A stretch of DNA of 64,000 bases from Myxococcaceae bacterium JPH2 (GCA_016458225.1 JAEMGR010000001.1:310001-374000); one strand, 5' to 3'. Shown: positions 17,114 through 25,750, numbered from the stretch's first letter. A program made the numbers and translations. The notes: generated by a model not told the origin, from the letters alone.

Positions 17114-18028
17114 ATGGCCGGACTGCTCGACAAACGACTGTGGATCGTCTCCGGCAAGGGAGGCGTGGGCAAGAGCACCATCGCCGCCGCGCTGGCGCTT
17201 CGCTCGGCCCGCGCGGGCCGCCGCACCCTGGTGTGCGAGGTGAACACGCAGGAGCGCATCAGCGGGCTCTTGGAGCGTCCTCCCGCGGGCCCTGACGTGA
17301 AGCGCTTGGAAGAGAACCTCTGGGCGGTGGACGTGCGTCCCCAGGAGGCCATGCGCGAGTACGGCATCATGGTCCTGCGCTTCGAGACCCTCTACAAGAC
17401 GGTCTTCGAGAACCGGCTGGTGCGCTACTTCCTGCGCTTCGTCCCCTCGCTGCAGGAGCTGGTGCTGCTGGGGAAGATCATGTTCCACCTGCAGGAGAAG
17501 CTGCCGGATGGACGGTGGCGCTATGACACGGTGGTGCTGGACGCGCCGGCCACCGGCCACGCCATCTCGTTCCTGAGCGTGCCGCAGGTGCTGCTGCAGA
17601 CCCTGCCGCCCGGCCCCATGACGCGCGAGGCGCTGAAGATGCGCGACCTGCTCGTGGACCCCGCGGTGACGGCGGCGGTGCTGGTGGCGCTACCCGAGGA
17701 GATGCCGGTGAACGAGGCGGTGGAGCTGCACGCCGCGCTGAAGGACAAGGTGCGCATCCGCACGCACGCGGCCGTGCTGAACCAGTCCTTTCCCGAGCGC
17801 TTCACGGACGGGGACCTGGAAGCCCTCGCGGGCCATCCAGAGTTGCAGCGCGTGGCCCAGGCGCATCATGACCGGGCGGCGCTGGCGGTGCTGGCGGGCA
17901 CCAAGCTGGAGCGCAACCTGCACGCGCCCGTGTATCCGGTGCCTCGGCTCTTCGTTCCTCGCTTCGGGCGCGACGCGGTGGAGCAGGTGATGGGGCACCT
18001 GGAGCCCCTGGTGACGGGAGAGACGTGA
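17114..18028 (+). CDS. ArsA/Get3-type ATPase, first of tandem pair
   Basis: 304 residues. The deviant Walker A G-K-G-G-V-G-K-S-T (residues 14-22) carries both the signature Lys15 and the catalytic Lys20. The Switch II-like segment V-V-L-D-A-P-A-T-G-H is present, and the family's characteristic T-L-P-P-G-P-M and V-x-L-P-E-E-M-P-V-x-E blocks follow. ArsA/Get3 proteins bind ATP at a dimer interface and move with anion pumps or tail-anchored proteins. There is no arsB or arsR nearby, and the Cys metalloid site of ArsA is absent, so arsenite export is unlikely. The next gene overlaps by four bases (GTGA) and encodes a related ATPase; the arrangement recalls the actinobacterial pair Rv3679-Rv3680, which works as a heterodimer. 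Confidence 0.87.
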   Translation: MAGLLDKRLWIVSGKGGVGKSTIAAALALRSARAGRRTLVCEVNTQERISGLLERPPAGPDVKRLEENLWAVDVRPQEAMREYGIMVLRFETLYKTVFENRLVRYFLRFVPSLQELVLLGKIMFHLQEKLPDGRWRYDTVVLDAPATGHAISFLSVPQVLLQTLPPGPMTREALKMRDLLVDPAVTAAVLVALPEEMPVNEAVELHAALKDKVRIRTHAAVLNQSFPERFTDGDLEALAGHPELQRVAQAHHDRAALAVLAGTKLERNLHAPVYPVPRLFVPRFGRDAVEQVMGHLEPLVTGET

Positions 18029-19143
18029 GCACGACGGCACTCAGACCCGCGCTCGCGAGCAAGCGCGTCCTCATCTGCGTCGGCTCGGGAGGCGTGGGGA
18101 AGACCACGGTGGCGGCCACGCTCGCGCTGCGTGCGGCGGTGGAGGGGCGCTCCAGCCTGGTGTGCACCATCGACCCGGCGAAGCGACTGGCCAACTCCCT
18201 GGGGCTCAACGCGCTGGGCAACGCGGAGGCAGAGGTCCCCGCCTCGGTGCTGGAGCCCATGGGCGTGCGCCCCAAGGCCTCGCTGCACGCGATGATGCTC
18301 GACATGAAGGCCACGTGGGATGACCTCATCACCCGCGTGGCCCCGCCCGAGCAGCGCGAGCGCATCCTCGCCAATCGCTTCTACCAGTCCCTCTCCACGG
18401 CGCTGGCGGGCAGCCAGGAATACATCGCCATGGAGAAGGTCTGGGAGCTGCGCCGCCGCGACGACTACGAGCTCATCGTCCTGGACACGCCCCCCACGGC
18501 GCACGCCATGGACTTCCTCGACGCGCCCAACCGCGTGCTGGACTTCCTCGACAACGAGGCGGCGAAGTGGCTGCTCACGCCCGCGCTGAAGGCAGGCAAG
18601 GTGGGCCTGTCCCTCTTCAACCTGGGCGGCAGCTACGTGACACGCGCGCTGGCGAAGTTCACCGGCGCGGAGATGCTCCAGGAGCTGTCCAACTTCATGC
18701 TCGCCATGTCGAGCATGAATGAGGGCTTCCGCGAGCGGGCGCGCGGCGTGCGCGCGCTGCTGGAAGACGCGCGGACAGGCTTCGTGCTGGTGACAAGTCC
18801 GTCGCCGGAGCGGCTGGACGAGGCCATCCAGTTCCACGCCTTGATGAAGCAAAACCGCATGGACGTGTTGGCGCTGGTGGTCAACCGCGTCCACCCGCTG
18901 CCCGCCCCATCGCTCTGGGACGAAGCCGCCGCGCTGGCCCCCAGTCGCCGCACGAAGGTCGAGGAGACGCTGCGCGAGCTTAAGGTCCTCGCGGAGCAGG
19001 ACCTGCAGGGCATTGCCCTGTTGAGGAAGGCCTGCCCCGGTACGCCCATCATCCAGGTACCCCGCTTCGGGCTGGACGTGCACGACCTCACCGCCCTGTG
19101 GAACACCGGTCGCTACCTGCTCGGCGACGACGTGCTCGCCTGA
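18025..19143 (+). CDS. ArsA/Get3-type ATPase, second of tandem pair (altered signature Lys)
   Basis: 372 residues, starting with GTG inside the stop codon of the previous gene (GTGA overlap), so translation is probably coupled. The P-loop reads G-S-G-G-V-G-K-T-T (residues 20-28): the catalytic Lys26 is kept, but the signature Lys of the deviant Walker A, which reaches across the dimer interface in Get3, is Ser21. C-T-I-D-P-A-K-R-L (Switch I-like) and V-L-D-T-P-P-T-A-H-A-M-D-F-L (Switch II) are present, with the V-V-N-R-V segment for the adenine pocket. The most economical reading is an asymmetric heterodimer with its upstream partner, in which one P-loop is specialised. Substrate unknown. Confidence 0.87.
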   Translation: MSTTALRPALASKRVLICVGSGGVGKTTVAATLALRAAVEGRSSLVCTIDPAKRLANSLGLNALGNAEAEVPASVLEPMGVRPKASLHAMMLDMKATWDDLITRVAPPEQRERILANRFYQSLSTALAGSQEYIAMEKVWELRRRDDYELIVLDTPPTAHAMDFLDAPNRVLDFLDNEAAKWLLTPALKAGKVGLSLFNLGGSYVTRALAKFTGAEMLQELSNFMLAMSSMNEGFRERARGVRALLEDARTGFVLVTSPSPERLDEAIQFHALMKQNRMDVLALVVNRVHPLPAPSLWDEAAALAPSRRTKVEETLRELKVLAEQDLQGIALLRKACPGTPIIQVPRFGLDVHDLTALWNTGRYLLGDDVLA

Positions 19144-19346
19144 GCGCCCCTGCTCGCCCGCCCGCTGCACGCCGGGCGCACTTGTGCAGTCCCATGCATC
19201 CATCAGGCTTTCGGCCCCTGTCGGACGGGGAGGCGGGAGCGCGCGGCACGCATTAAGCTGCACGCACCCCACCGGGAGGCGGGAACCCGCGGCGTCCCGC
19301 TGCTGTCCGGAGGGGCGCCGGTCCATCGGCCCAGGAGGATGTCAGC

Positions 19347-20513
19347 GTGAACGGTTGTCAGAGGACACACGGGGCCCAGGGCGTCCGGCGTTGGGTATGG
19401 CTCGGCCTGCTGGGCCTGGGGCTCGCTGGCTGCCGCACCACGGGCACGGCAGTGAAGCCGGACGCGCCGCCTGTGACCAAGCAGGTCCTGGAGTTCGAGC
19501 CGGTGACGGTGACGGCGGACCTGGAGCTGGACCGCCTCAACGACGAGGAGCTCTTCGCGGGAGGCACCTCCGCCTTCGCCGCCAACGACTTCAAGCAGGC
19601 GGCGCGCTACTTCGGGCGGCTGGTGGACTTCCACCCCAACAGCCCGCATCGCCGGCAGGCGCTCTACAACGCGGGCCTGTCGCACCAGCGACTGAAGGAG
19701 TGGGAAGAAGCATGGCACCGCTTCTCCGAACTCGCGGATGCGGCCCACGGCCAGGATGACGCGCTGGACGCCGCCTTCCGCGTGGCCGAAACGCTCTATC
19801 ACCTGGAGCGCTTCGACGAGGCCGCCACGATGCTGGCCACCATCGCCGCGCGTCAGGACCTGAGCATCAACCGCCGGGTGGAGGCCCAGGTCCAGCAGGG
19901 CATCTGCCAGCTTGAGGCCGGCAAGTCCGAGGACGCCGAGACCACGCTGCGCAAGTCCATCAGCACCTACGAGGCGCTGCAGGACAAGGCCGAGGTGGAC
20001 GACTACTTCCCCGCCCAGGCCCACTTCTTCATCGGCGAGATTTATCGGCTGCACTACGAGGACGTGAAGCTGGACCCGGCCAAGGGCAGCGACGCGCTCG
20101 CGCACGACCTCAACTACAAGGCCGAGCTGCTGCTGTCCGCACAGGGCCACTACCTGCGCTCCATCCGCGTGGGCAACGGCTACTGGGCCACCGCCTCCGG
20201 CGCGCAGATTGGCGCGCTGTACGAGAACCTCTACGACAACATGGTGAACTCGCCGGCGCCCGCGGAGCTGAACGCCGAGGAGGCCCAGGTCTACCGCCAG
20301 GAGCTGCGCAAGAAGGTTCGCGTGCTCCTCACCAAGTCCATCAACATCTACGAGCGCACGCTGGAAGCCGCCGAGCGCATCGGCTCGCAGAGCGCGTTCG
20401 TCGACCGCACGCGCGAGAGCCTGGAGAAGGTCAAGAAGCTGCTCCTCGCGGACGCGGACGCGGAGGGCGAGCCGGTGCCCACGCCACCCAACCCATCGGC
20501 ACCTCATTCCTGA
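19347..20513 (+). CDS. Tetratricopeptide-repeat lipoprotein
   Basis: 388 residues, starting with GTG at 19347 behind AGGAGGA. The signal peptide ends in the lipobox L-A-G-C, so Cys29 is the likely lipidation site and the protein is anchored to a membrane facing the periplasm. From residue ~65 there are five or more TPR-like helix pairs (F-A-A-N-D-F-K-Q-A-A-R-Y-F then Y-N-A-G-L-S-H-Q-R-L, and similar). Such lipoproteins organise envelope complexes and some in myxobacteria belong to gliding or secretion machines, but nothing here fixes that. The last ~20 residues are Pro-rich. The STE24-type protease gene follows 48 bases later on the same strand and may be cotranscribed. Confidence 0.82.
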   Translation: MNGCQRTHGAQGVRRWVWLGLLGLGLAGCRTTGTAVKPDAPPVTKQVLEFEPVTVTADLELDRLNDEELFAGGTSAFAANDFKQAARYFGRLVDFHPNSPHRRQALYNAGLSHQRLKEWEEAWHRFSELADAAHGQDDALDAAFRVAETLYHLERFDEAATMLATIAARQDLSINRRVEAQVQQGICQLEAGKSEDAETTLRKSISTYEALQDKAEVDDYFPAQAHFFIGEIYRLHYEDVKLDPAKGSDALAHDLNYKAELLLSAQGHYLRSIRVGNGYWATASGAQIGALYENLYDNMVNSPAPAELNAEEAQVYRQELRKKVRVLLTKSINIYERTLEAAERIGSQSAFVDRTRESLEKVKKLLLADADAEGEPVPTPPNPSAPHS

Positions 20514-20561
20514 CGGCCCTGGCTGGGCACAGGAGGGGCTCCAGGCATAGCGTGACGGCAC

Positions 20562-21755
20562 ATGGAGCCTCTCTTCACTCCTGAGCAGCTCGCGGACATT
20601 CACGCGTACCACCTGCCCTATTACATCCGGGCCGCGGTGGATCCCTTTGTCAGCCTGGGCCTGCTCGCGTTGATGCTGGGTGTGCTCGTCCACCCGCTCT
20701 ACCGAGGCGCCAGCGCCGCCGCGACGGGCCTGGAACACCGCTTCAGCACACTGCGCGAGACCCCTGTCCTGCGCGTCCTCTTCCACGCCATGGACCGGCT
20801 GTGGGGTGAGTCCGGTTGGGGCGCCGCCATCCTCTTCGCCCTCGGCGTGGACCTGTTCATCAAGGTGCTCTACCTGCCGGTGGACGTCTGGTTCTCCTAC
20901 GTCCTGGAGCATCGCCACGGACTGTCCACGTACACGCCCGGCGCCTTCGCCTGGGACTTGTTGAAGGGCACGTTGCTGGGCGCCGCCGCAGTGGTGGCGC
21001 TCGTCATCGGGCTGTATGGACTGGCTCGCCGCGTGCGCCAGTGGTGGCTGGTGCTCGGCGTGCCGGTGGCGGTGCTGATGCTCGTCGCCTCGGCGTTGGA
21101 TCCCTACCGAGCCCGGCTCTACTTCGACCAGGCGCCCCTCCCCACCGGAACGCTGCGCACGCGCATCACGGGATTGATGGCCCGCGCGGACATCGCCTTC
21201 GCGGACGTGGTGGTGGAGAAGACCTCGGTCGCCTCTCGCCGCGTGGGCGCGTACTTCGCGGGCCAGGGCCCCACGCGAACCATCGTCCTCAACGACGTCA
21301 TCGTCCGCGAACTGAGCGAGGACGAGATTCTCGCGGCGGTGGCCCACGAAGCCGGCCACGTCAACGAGAGCCGCTGGCCCGGACGGATTGCCTCGTCGCT
21401 GGCCTTGCTCGCCCTCTTGTTCGCCATCGACCGACTGCTGCGGCTTGCTCATGCACGCGCCTGGTGGGGCGCCACGCGCTTCGCCGACATCCGCACCCTC
21501 CCCCTCATCTCCCTGCTCCTCTTCTTCGTCATCATCCTGTCCAGCCCCATCTCCGGCGCCTTCTCGCGTGAGCGCGAACGCGAGGCGGACCGCTATGGCC
21601 TGCGACTGACCGGCGATCCCCAATCCTTCCGGCGGATGCTGGTGAAGGCCGCGCGGGTCAACAAGATGGACCCCCAGCCCCCTCGCTGGGTCGTCCTCAA
21701 GGGGATGAGCCATCCCCCCATCGGCGAACGAATCGCGGACATCCCTGTGCCTTGA
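20562..21755 (+). CDS. M48 (STE24-type) membrane zinc metalloprotease
   Basis: 397 residues with about six to seven hydrophobic segments. The zinc site is H-E-A-G-H at residues 262-266, and the third ligand is the Glu341 region in E-R-E-A-D-R-Y-G, as in CAAX prenyl protease 1 / HtpX relatives. The long N-terminal membrane part before the zinc motif, with the S-x-x-L-E-H-R-H-G-L-S segment near residue 115, is typical of the STE24 group. Bacterial members degrade or process membrane proteins; none of the eukaryotic prenylation chemistry is implied. It is downstream of the TPR lipoprotein gene. The end is convergent with the chaperone-like TPR gene. Confidence 0.88.
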   Translation: MEPLFTPEQLADIHAYHLPYYIRAAVDPFVSLGLLALMLGVLVHPLYRGASAAATGLEHRFSTLRETPVLRVLFHAMDRLWGESGWGAAILFALGVDLFIKVLYLPVDVWFSYVLEHRHGLSTYTPGAFAWDLLKGTLLGAAAVVALVIGLYGLARRVRQWWLVLGVPVAVLMLVASALDPYRARLYFDQAPLPTGTLRTRITGLMARADIAFADVVVEKTSVASRRVGAYFAGQGPTRTIVLNDVIVRELSEDEILAAVAHEAGHVNESRWPGRIASSLALLALLFAIDRLLRLAHARAWWGATRFADIRTLPLISLLLFFVIILSSPISGAFSREREREADRYGLRLTGDPQSFRRMLVKAARVNKMDPQPPRWVVLKGMSHPPIGERIADIPVP

Positions 21756-21871
21756 AAAAGCAGCCGGCGGGCGGGCTCCCCTGAACTCCCTCGACAACAC
21801 GCCGCCCGAGCCCACCCACCAGCAGCCGCCACCGGCCTGCCCCCATTCAGACCGGTGGCACTCCCCCTCCT

Positions 21872-21897
21872 GTGGGCGCGCCCCCTGTCGCGCCCAC
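21872..21897. terminator. Hairpin between convergent genes
   Basis: A perfect 9-base stem, GTGGGCGCG at 21872-21880 and CGCGCCCAC at 21889-21897, with an 8-base loop. It sits six bases from the end of the minus-strand TPR gene and 117 bases past the protease gene. There is no T-run on either strand, so it may act as a bidirectional or Rho-assisted terminator. Confidence 0.4.
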
Positions 21898-21902
21898 CTC
21901 CC

Positions 21903-22433
21903 TCACGCCGACGACGGCGCGGCGTCCCCCCGCAACTTCTCCACCGCCACCAACGCGATGGCCTTCACCAGCGCCCGCGCGCGACGCCCCGCCGCCGTCT
22001 CTCCGTGAGGATCCACCTCGACCGCGTTGGCGAGGTCCGTGAAGCCCTGACGCTCGCCCTTGCGCAGGTACAGCTCGCCGCGATTGGCCAGCGCCACCGG
22101 GTTCGCCGCGTCCCGCGCCAGCGCGGCGCTGTACTCGGCCACGGCCTCATCGAGGCGCCCGAGCTTCTGGTACACCGTGCCCAGCGCGGCCCGCGCGGCC
22201 GAGTCGCGAGGGTTCCCCTCCACGAGCCCTTCGAACAGGATGCGCGCCTCGTCCAGGCGCCCCGCCGCGGCCAGCTCGCACCCCACCTGCGCGATGGCCT
22301 TCGCCTCCTCGAACGTCATCCCCTCCACCTCGGCCCACGTCGACTCGCCCCGCGCGAACGCCTTGAGCTTGCGCGCCGTGCCCACGTCCATCCGCGGCTG
22401 CATGCCGTCCCCGTGCTTGATGATGCGTCTCAT
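21903..22433 (-). CDS. TPR protein resembling type III secretion class II chaperones (SycD/LcrH-like)
   Basis: 176 residues. After a basic N-terminus there is a block with M-T-F-E-E-A-K-A-I-A, then three consecutive TPR units (A-A-A-G-R-L-D-E-A-R-I-L-F, L-G-T-V-Y-Q-K-L-G-R-L-D-E-A, and N-R-G-E-L-Y-L-R-K-G-E) and a C-terminal helix. The size and three-TPR layout are those of SycD/LcrH chaperones, which bind the translocator proteins of type III secretion systems in the cytosol. It starts 8 bases after the stop of the preceding gene, which encodes a protein with translocator-like modules; this is the usual chaperone/client arrangement. A generic TPR adaptor cannot be excluded. No secretion-apparatus gene is in the window. 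Confidence 0.75.
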   Translation of the reverse strand: MRRIIKHGDGMQPRMDVGTARKLKAFARGESTWAEVEGMTFEEAKAIAQVGCELAAAGRLDEARILFEGLVEGNPRDSAARAALGTVYQKLGRLDEAVAEYSAALARDAANPVALANRGELYLRKGERQGFTDLANAVEVDPHGETAAGRRARALVKAIALVAVEKLRGDAAPSSA

Positions 22434-22441
22434 GGCGAGCC

Positions 22442-23950
22442 TCAGGCGCTGCGCAGGTTGGAGATCGCCGTCTTCGCCATCTCGTTGAACTTGGACGACA
22501 TGTTGCTCATCAGGTCGAACATCGCCTTGCGCTTCTCCATCAGCTTCTGCAGGCGCAGCTCCAACTCCTGCATGCTGGTGTCGAGCTTCGCGGCGCGCTC
22601 CTTGTCCTTCTGACCGGTGCCGAGCTTCGCCCGCTCGTCCCGCGCGCTCGCCATGTCGTTCATCACCGACAACAGCTCGCCGTCCGTGTCCTCGGTGATG
22701 ACCATGAGGATGGCTTGGATCTTCTCCTCGATGCTCATGTTCGGGTTGTCGAGGATGTCCCGCACCTTCGAGCTGCTACCACCCGCGGCCTTGCCACTTC
22801 CCGTGGAGGAGCTCGTAGAGGGTTCGGGTTCCGGCACCGCCGCGACCGACTGGAGCGCCGCCGTCAGGTCCTTGCGGCTCGCCGTGCCATCTGGCCCGCC
22901 GATGCCAGCCGCCATCTCCAGCCGGTTGAAGTACGCCGAGTGGTCCACGAAGAACTGCGCGCAGCGCTTGAGCGTGGGGGATGCGGCCTTGTCCTCGAGG
23001 ATGGCGTGGAAGTTGGCCATCGTGAGCTTGTCGTCCTTGCGCCCCACCGCCGTGTCGAAGGTGTCCCAGTTCCCCGACAGCACCTTCAGGGCATCGCGAT
23101 AGCCCTCGAAGTCGGGGTCCATGGCGCCGTCCTTCGACGAGCCCGTACCTGCTCCCGTCCCTCCCGAGGACGACGTTCCTCCCGCCGAGGACGACCCTCC
23201 GCCCGGCTTGGGCGAACAGCCCGTGCCCGAGGTGCCTCCCGGCGTGGACGGAGTTGCGTCGACGTCCTTGGGCGGAGGCTCGGATGGCGGACACGGGCGC
23301 GAGGCGCCCGGCTTCTCCGGACGGCCGTACTTCGCGAAGTCGGCGGAGAGCATCGCGAGCGCGCCGCGCACGTTGAGCAACGTGATGCGGTCGTCATCGC
23401 GCATCGAGGTGAGCACCGCCCACGGATTCGCGGAGGGCCCCGGCGTCGTCTCCAATTGCTCGAAGCGGGCCGAGTCCGACACCAGCACGCGCGCGGCGTC
23501 TCGCAACGCGGGGGACACGTCGCGGTCCGCGGCGACGCGCTGGAGGTCCGCCTTGGACAGCGAGCCGTCCTTCTTCCCATCCAGCAGGTCCAGGTAGCTG
23601 AAGTTCGCTTCGACCGTCTTGAGCGCCACTTCGTGGTCGAGCAGCTTCGGGTCCAGCGGACTGCCTGAAGTCGTGGAGGGCGGGGACGGGCGGGCATAGC
23701 CGTCACAGGCGCGGGACGTGTCCTGCTGGGCTCGGTACTCCGTCTTCGCGGGAGGATGCTTGGACAGCTCCTCGGCCACCCCGATGGCGCCGCTGGCCGC
23801 CATCATCACGTTGCCTGTCATCACGCCCCCCACCGTCTTCACGGCGTTCGTGACGACAGGTGGCAGGCCCAGGGCGTTGCCGGCGAGGTCCACCACGCTG
23901 CTCATGGGACCGCCCAGCAGGTTCGCCACACCTTTCAAAACATCGAGCAT
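22442..23950 (-). CDS. Putative secreted protein with HrpF/NolX-like modules
   Basis: 502 residues from the ATG at 23950, chosen because GGGAG lies 5 bases upstream; a longer frame reads as Arg/Thr-rich noncoding sequence. The N-terminus has Gly/Ala-rich semi-hydrophobic stretches (~10-60) but no normal signal peptide. Two modules of ~90 residues (about 99-208 and 279-365) share the pattern L-K-x-L/V...F-x-x-L/F-D...D-G/D-x-L-(S/T)-x-A-(D/N)-L/F...A-x-x-F-V/L-x-(D/H)-S-A-x-F-(E/N)-x-L-E, which recalls the repeated modules of the plant-pathogen translocators HrpF/NolX. A Ser/Gly/Pro linker (~215-275) separates them, and the last ~95 residues are a Lys/Glu coiled coil. With the chaperone-like TPR gene directly downstream, a type III-type substrate is a reasonable reading; it is inference. 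Confidence 0.6.
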   Translation of the reverse strand: MLDVLKGVANLLGGPMSSVVDLAGNALGLPPVVTNAVKTVGGVMTGNVMMAASGAIGVAEELSKHPPAKTEYRAQQDTSRACDGYARPSPPSTTSGSPLDPKLLDHEVALKTVEANFSYLDLLDGKKDGSLSKADLQRVAADRDVSPALRDAARVLVSDSARFEQLETTPGPSANPWAVLTSMRDDDRITLLNVRGALAMLSADFAKYGRPEKPGASRPCPPSEPPPKDVDATPSTPGGTSGTGCSPKPGGGSSSAGGTSSSGGTGAGTGSSKDGAMDPDFEGYRDALKVLSGNWDTFDTAVGRKDDKLTMANFHAILEDKAASPTLKRCAQFFVDHSAYFNRLEMAAGIGGPDGTASRKDLTAALQSVAAVPEPEPSTSSSTGSGKAAGGSSSKVRDILDNPNMSIEEKIQAILMVITEDTDGELLSVMNDMASARDERAKLGTGQKDKERAAKLDTSMQELELRLQKLMEKRKAMFDLMSNMSSKFNEMAKTAISNLRSA

Positions 23951-24163
23951 GGAAACTCCCGCGCGGCGGGTTCGAGTGGTTGCCGCTGGACGCCGCGCTC
24001 CGTCTGTCGGACGGGCCGTGAGGGTTGCAGCACGGGTGCCGAGCACCGCGCCGGGAGCCCCTCCAGCGAAATCCGCCAGTTAGGTCGGCGACCAACCAGG
24101 ACGCGTCCCCGACCGCGGACGGAGCGGTCCGCTGAGGGAGATTGCGGTTAGAGTCCCGCGCCC

Positions 24164-24619
24164 ATGCGCACCTTCGGCCTGGACTACGGAACCAAGACCA
24201 TCGGCGTGGCCGTCTCGGACGGCCTGGGCCTGACCGCGCAGACCGTCACCACGGTGCGGCGCACCTCGCTCAAGGCGGACCTCGCCGCGCTCGCCCGACT
24301 GGCCCAGGAGCATGAGGTGAGCCGCATGGTCATCGGGCTGCCGCTCAACATGGACGGCTCCGAGGGCCCTCGCGCGGAGGCCTCGCGCAAGTTCGCGGAC
24401 GTGGTGTCGCAGGCCCTGTCCATCCCCGTGGAGCTCTGGGACGAGCGCCTGTCCACCGTGGCCGCCACGCGCACCCTGCTGGAGGCGGACGTCTCGCGCG
24501 CCCGCCGCAAGGAAGTCATCGACCAGCTCGCGGCGCAGTTCATCCTTCAGGGTTGGCTCGATGCCCACCGGCCGCCCGAGACCCATCTCCACGCCGATGA
24601 CTACGACCCGGAGCCGTAA
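24164..24619 (+). CDS. ruvX: Putative pre-16S rRNA nuclease / Holliday junction resolvase-like YqgF
   Basis: 151 residues. It begins M-R-T-F-G-L-D-Y-G-T-K-T-I-G-V-A-V-S-D, the RNase H-fold opening of YqgF with catalytic Asp7, and continues with V-I-G-L-P-L-N-M-D-G, the W-D-E-R-L-S-T motif and a D-Q-L-A-A-Q-F-I-L-Q-x-W-L-D end, all standard for the family. In E. coli YqgF is needed for 16S rRNA 5'-end maturation; the resolvase name is historical. mltG follows with no gap at all (stop TAA then GTG), an adjacency seen in many bacteria. The leader lies in a 213-base divergent region shared with the HrpF-like gene. Confidence 0.94.
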   Translation: MRTFGLDYGTKTIGVAVSDGLGLTAQTVTTVRRTSLKADLAALARLAQEHEVSRMVIGLPLNMDGSEGPRAEASRKFADVVSQALSIPVELWDERLSTVAATRTLLEADVSRARRKEVIDQLAAQFILQGWLDAHRPPETHLHADDYDPEP

Positions 24620-25690
24620 GTGAAGAAAGTCCTCCTCGCCCTCCTCGTCCTCGCGCTGCTCGCGGGCGCCGCCGCGGGCGGCTGGTACCAGTTGCGCGAG
24701 CAGCGCATCACCGAGTTCGCCGCCACCGCGGTCACCCTCGCCACGCCCGTCACCGTGGACATCCCCTCGGGCACCGGTCCGCGCGCACTCGCCCGGCTGT
24801 TGACCGACCAGCACGTGACGACCGACGCGGAGCTGCTCTACCTCTACATCCGCCGCGAGAACCTGGGCCCCAAGCTCAAGGCCGGCGAGTACGAGTTCAG
24901 CGGCGACCTCACGCCCACGCAGGCCCTGGAGAAGATCCTCTCCGGCCAGGTGAAGGTGTACCGCTTCACCGTCCCCGAGGGTCTGCGCGCCGAGGAGATC
25001 CTCCCCATCGTCGCGGCGTCCGAGCTGAAGCTCGACCTCAAGAAGCTGGAGACGCTCGCGGCGAGCCCCGCGTTCCTGCGCAAGGCGGGCGTCCCGACGC
25101 AAAGCATCGAGGGATTCCTCTTCCCGGACACGTACACGTTCACGCGCAACGCCACCGAGGAGTCCGTGCTGACCAAGATGGTCGCGCGCGCGCTCGAGGA
25201 GTACAAGCACGCGGACGCGGACCGGAAGAACGGCGTGAAGCTGGACCTGCTCCAGACCTTCACCCTGGCCTCCATCGTGGAGAAGGAGACCGGCGCGCCG
25301 CAGGAGCGCCCGCGCATCTCCTGCGTGTTCCACAACCGCCTCAAGAAGGGCATGCGGTTGGAGACCGACCCCACGGTCATCTACGCCATGCGGCTCTTGC
25401 GCGGCGTGTACAACAAGAACATCACGCGCAAGGACCTGGAGACGCTCCACCCGTACAACACCTACAAGGTGGCGGGCCTGCCGCCGGGCCCCATCGCGAG
25501 CCCCGGCACCGCCGCGCTCCAGGCCGCGCTGCATCCCATCGATTGCGAGGACCTCTTCTTCGTCTCACGCAACGACGGCACGCACCTGTTCTGCCCCACC
25601 TACGAGTGCCACGAGGCCAACGTGCGCAAGTGGCAGGTGGAGTTCTTCCGCAAGTCCCAGAAGCAGGGCGCGAACACCGCGCATCCGTGA
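24620..25690 (+). CDS. mltG: Endolytic murein transglycosylase MltG
   Basis: 356 residues, GTG start immediately after the ruvX stop. One N-terminal signal-anchor helix (residues 3-22) is followed by a LysM-like region (V-D-I-P-S-G-T-G-P-R-A-L-A-R-L-L) and the YceG/MltG catalytic domain. The motif S-I-V-E-K-E-T (E-K-E-T at 221-224) supplies the catalytic Glu, followed by V-F-H-N-R-L-K-K-G-M and P-T-V-I-Y-A. The enzyme cuts nascent glycan strands in the inner-membrane-proximal periplasm and is thought to set glycan length. An extra Cys pair near the C-terminus (F-C-P-T-Y-E-C) is not part of the core motif. Tandem hairpins follow the stop. Confidence 0.94.
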   Translation: MKKVLLALLVLALLAGAAAGGWYQLREQRITEFAATAVTLATPVTVDIPSGTGPRALARLLTDQHVTTDAELLYLYIRRENLGPKLKAGEYEFSGDLTPTQALEKILSGQVKVYRFTVPEGLRAEEILPIVAASELKLDLKKLETLAASPAFLRKAGVPTQSIEGFLFPDTYTFTRNATEESVLTKMVARALEEYKHADADRKNGVKLDLLQTFTLASIVEKETGAPQERPRISCVFHNRLKKGMRLETDPTVIYAMRLLRGVYNKNITRKDLETLHPYNTYKVAGLPPGPIASPGTAALQAALHPIDCEDLFFVSRNDGTHLFCPTYECHEANVRKWQVEFFRKSQKQGANTAHP

Positions 25691-25695
25691 CCCCG

Positions 25696-25750
25696 GGCGG
25701 ACCCGCGTGTCCGCCGATGAGATGAGGAGTGGCGGACACACGTGTCCGCC
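25696..25750. terminator. Two tandem hairpins between convergent genes
   Basis: Hairpin 1 pairs GGCGGAC (25696-25702) with GTCCGCC (25709-25715). Hairpin 2 pairs GGCGGACAC (25731-25739) with GTGTCCGCC (25742-25750). The arms are near-copies, so arms of different hairpins could also pair. They fill most of the 74-base gap between mltG and the glycosyltransferase gene and probably stop transcription from both sides; no T-run is present. Confidence 0.45.

Noticed and set aside
17114-18028. Arsenic resistance operon
   Set aside because: The ATPases lack the ArsA metalloid Cys residues and there is no arsB, arsC or arsR nearby.
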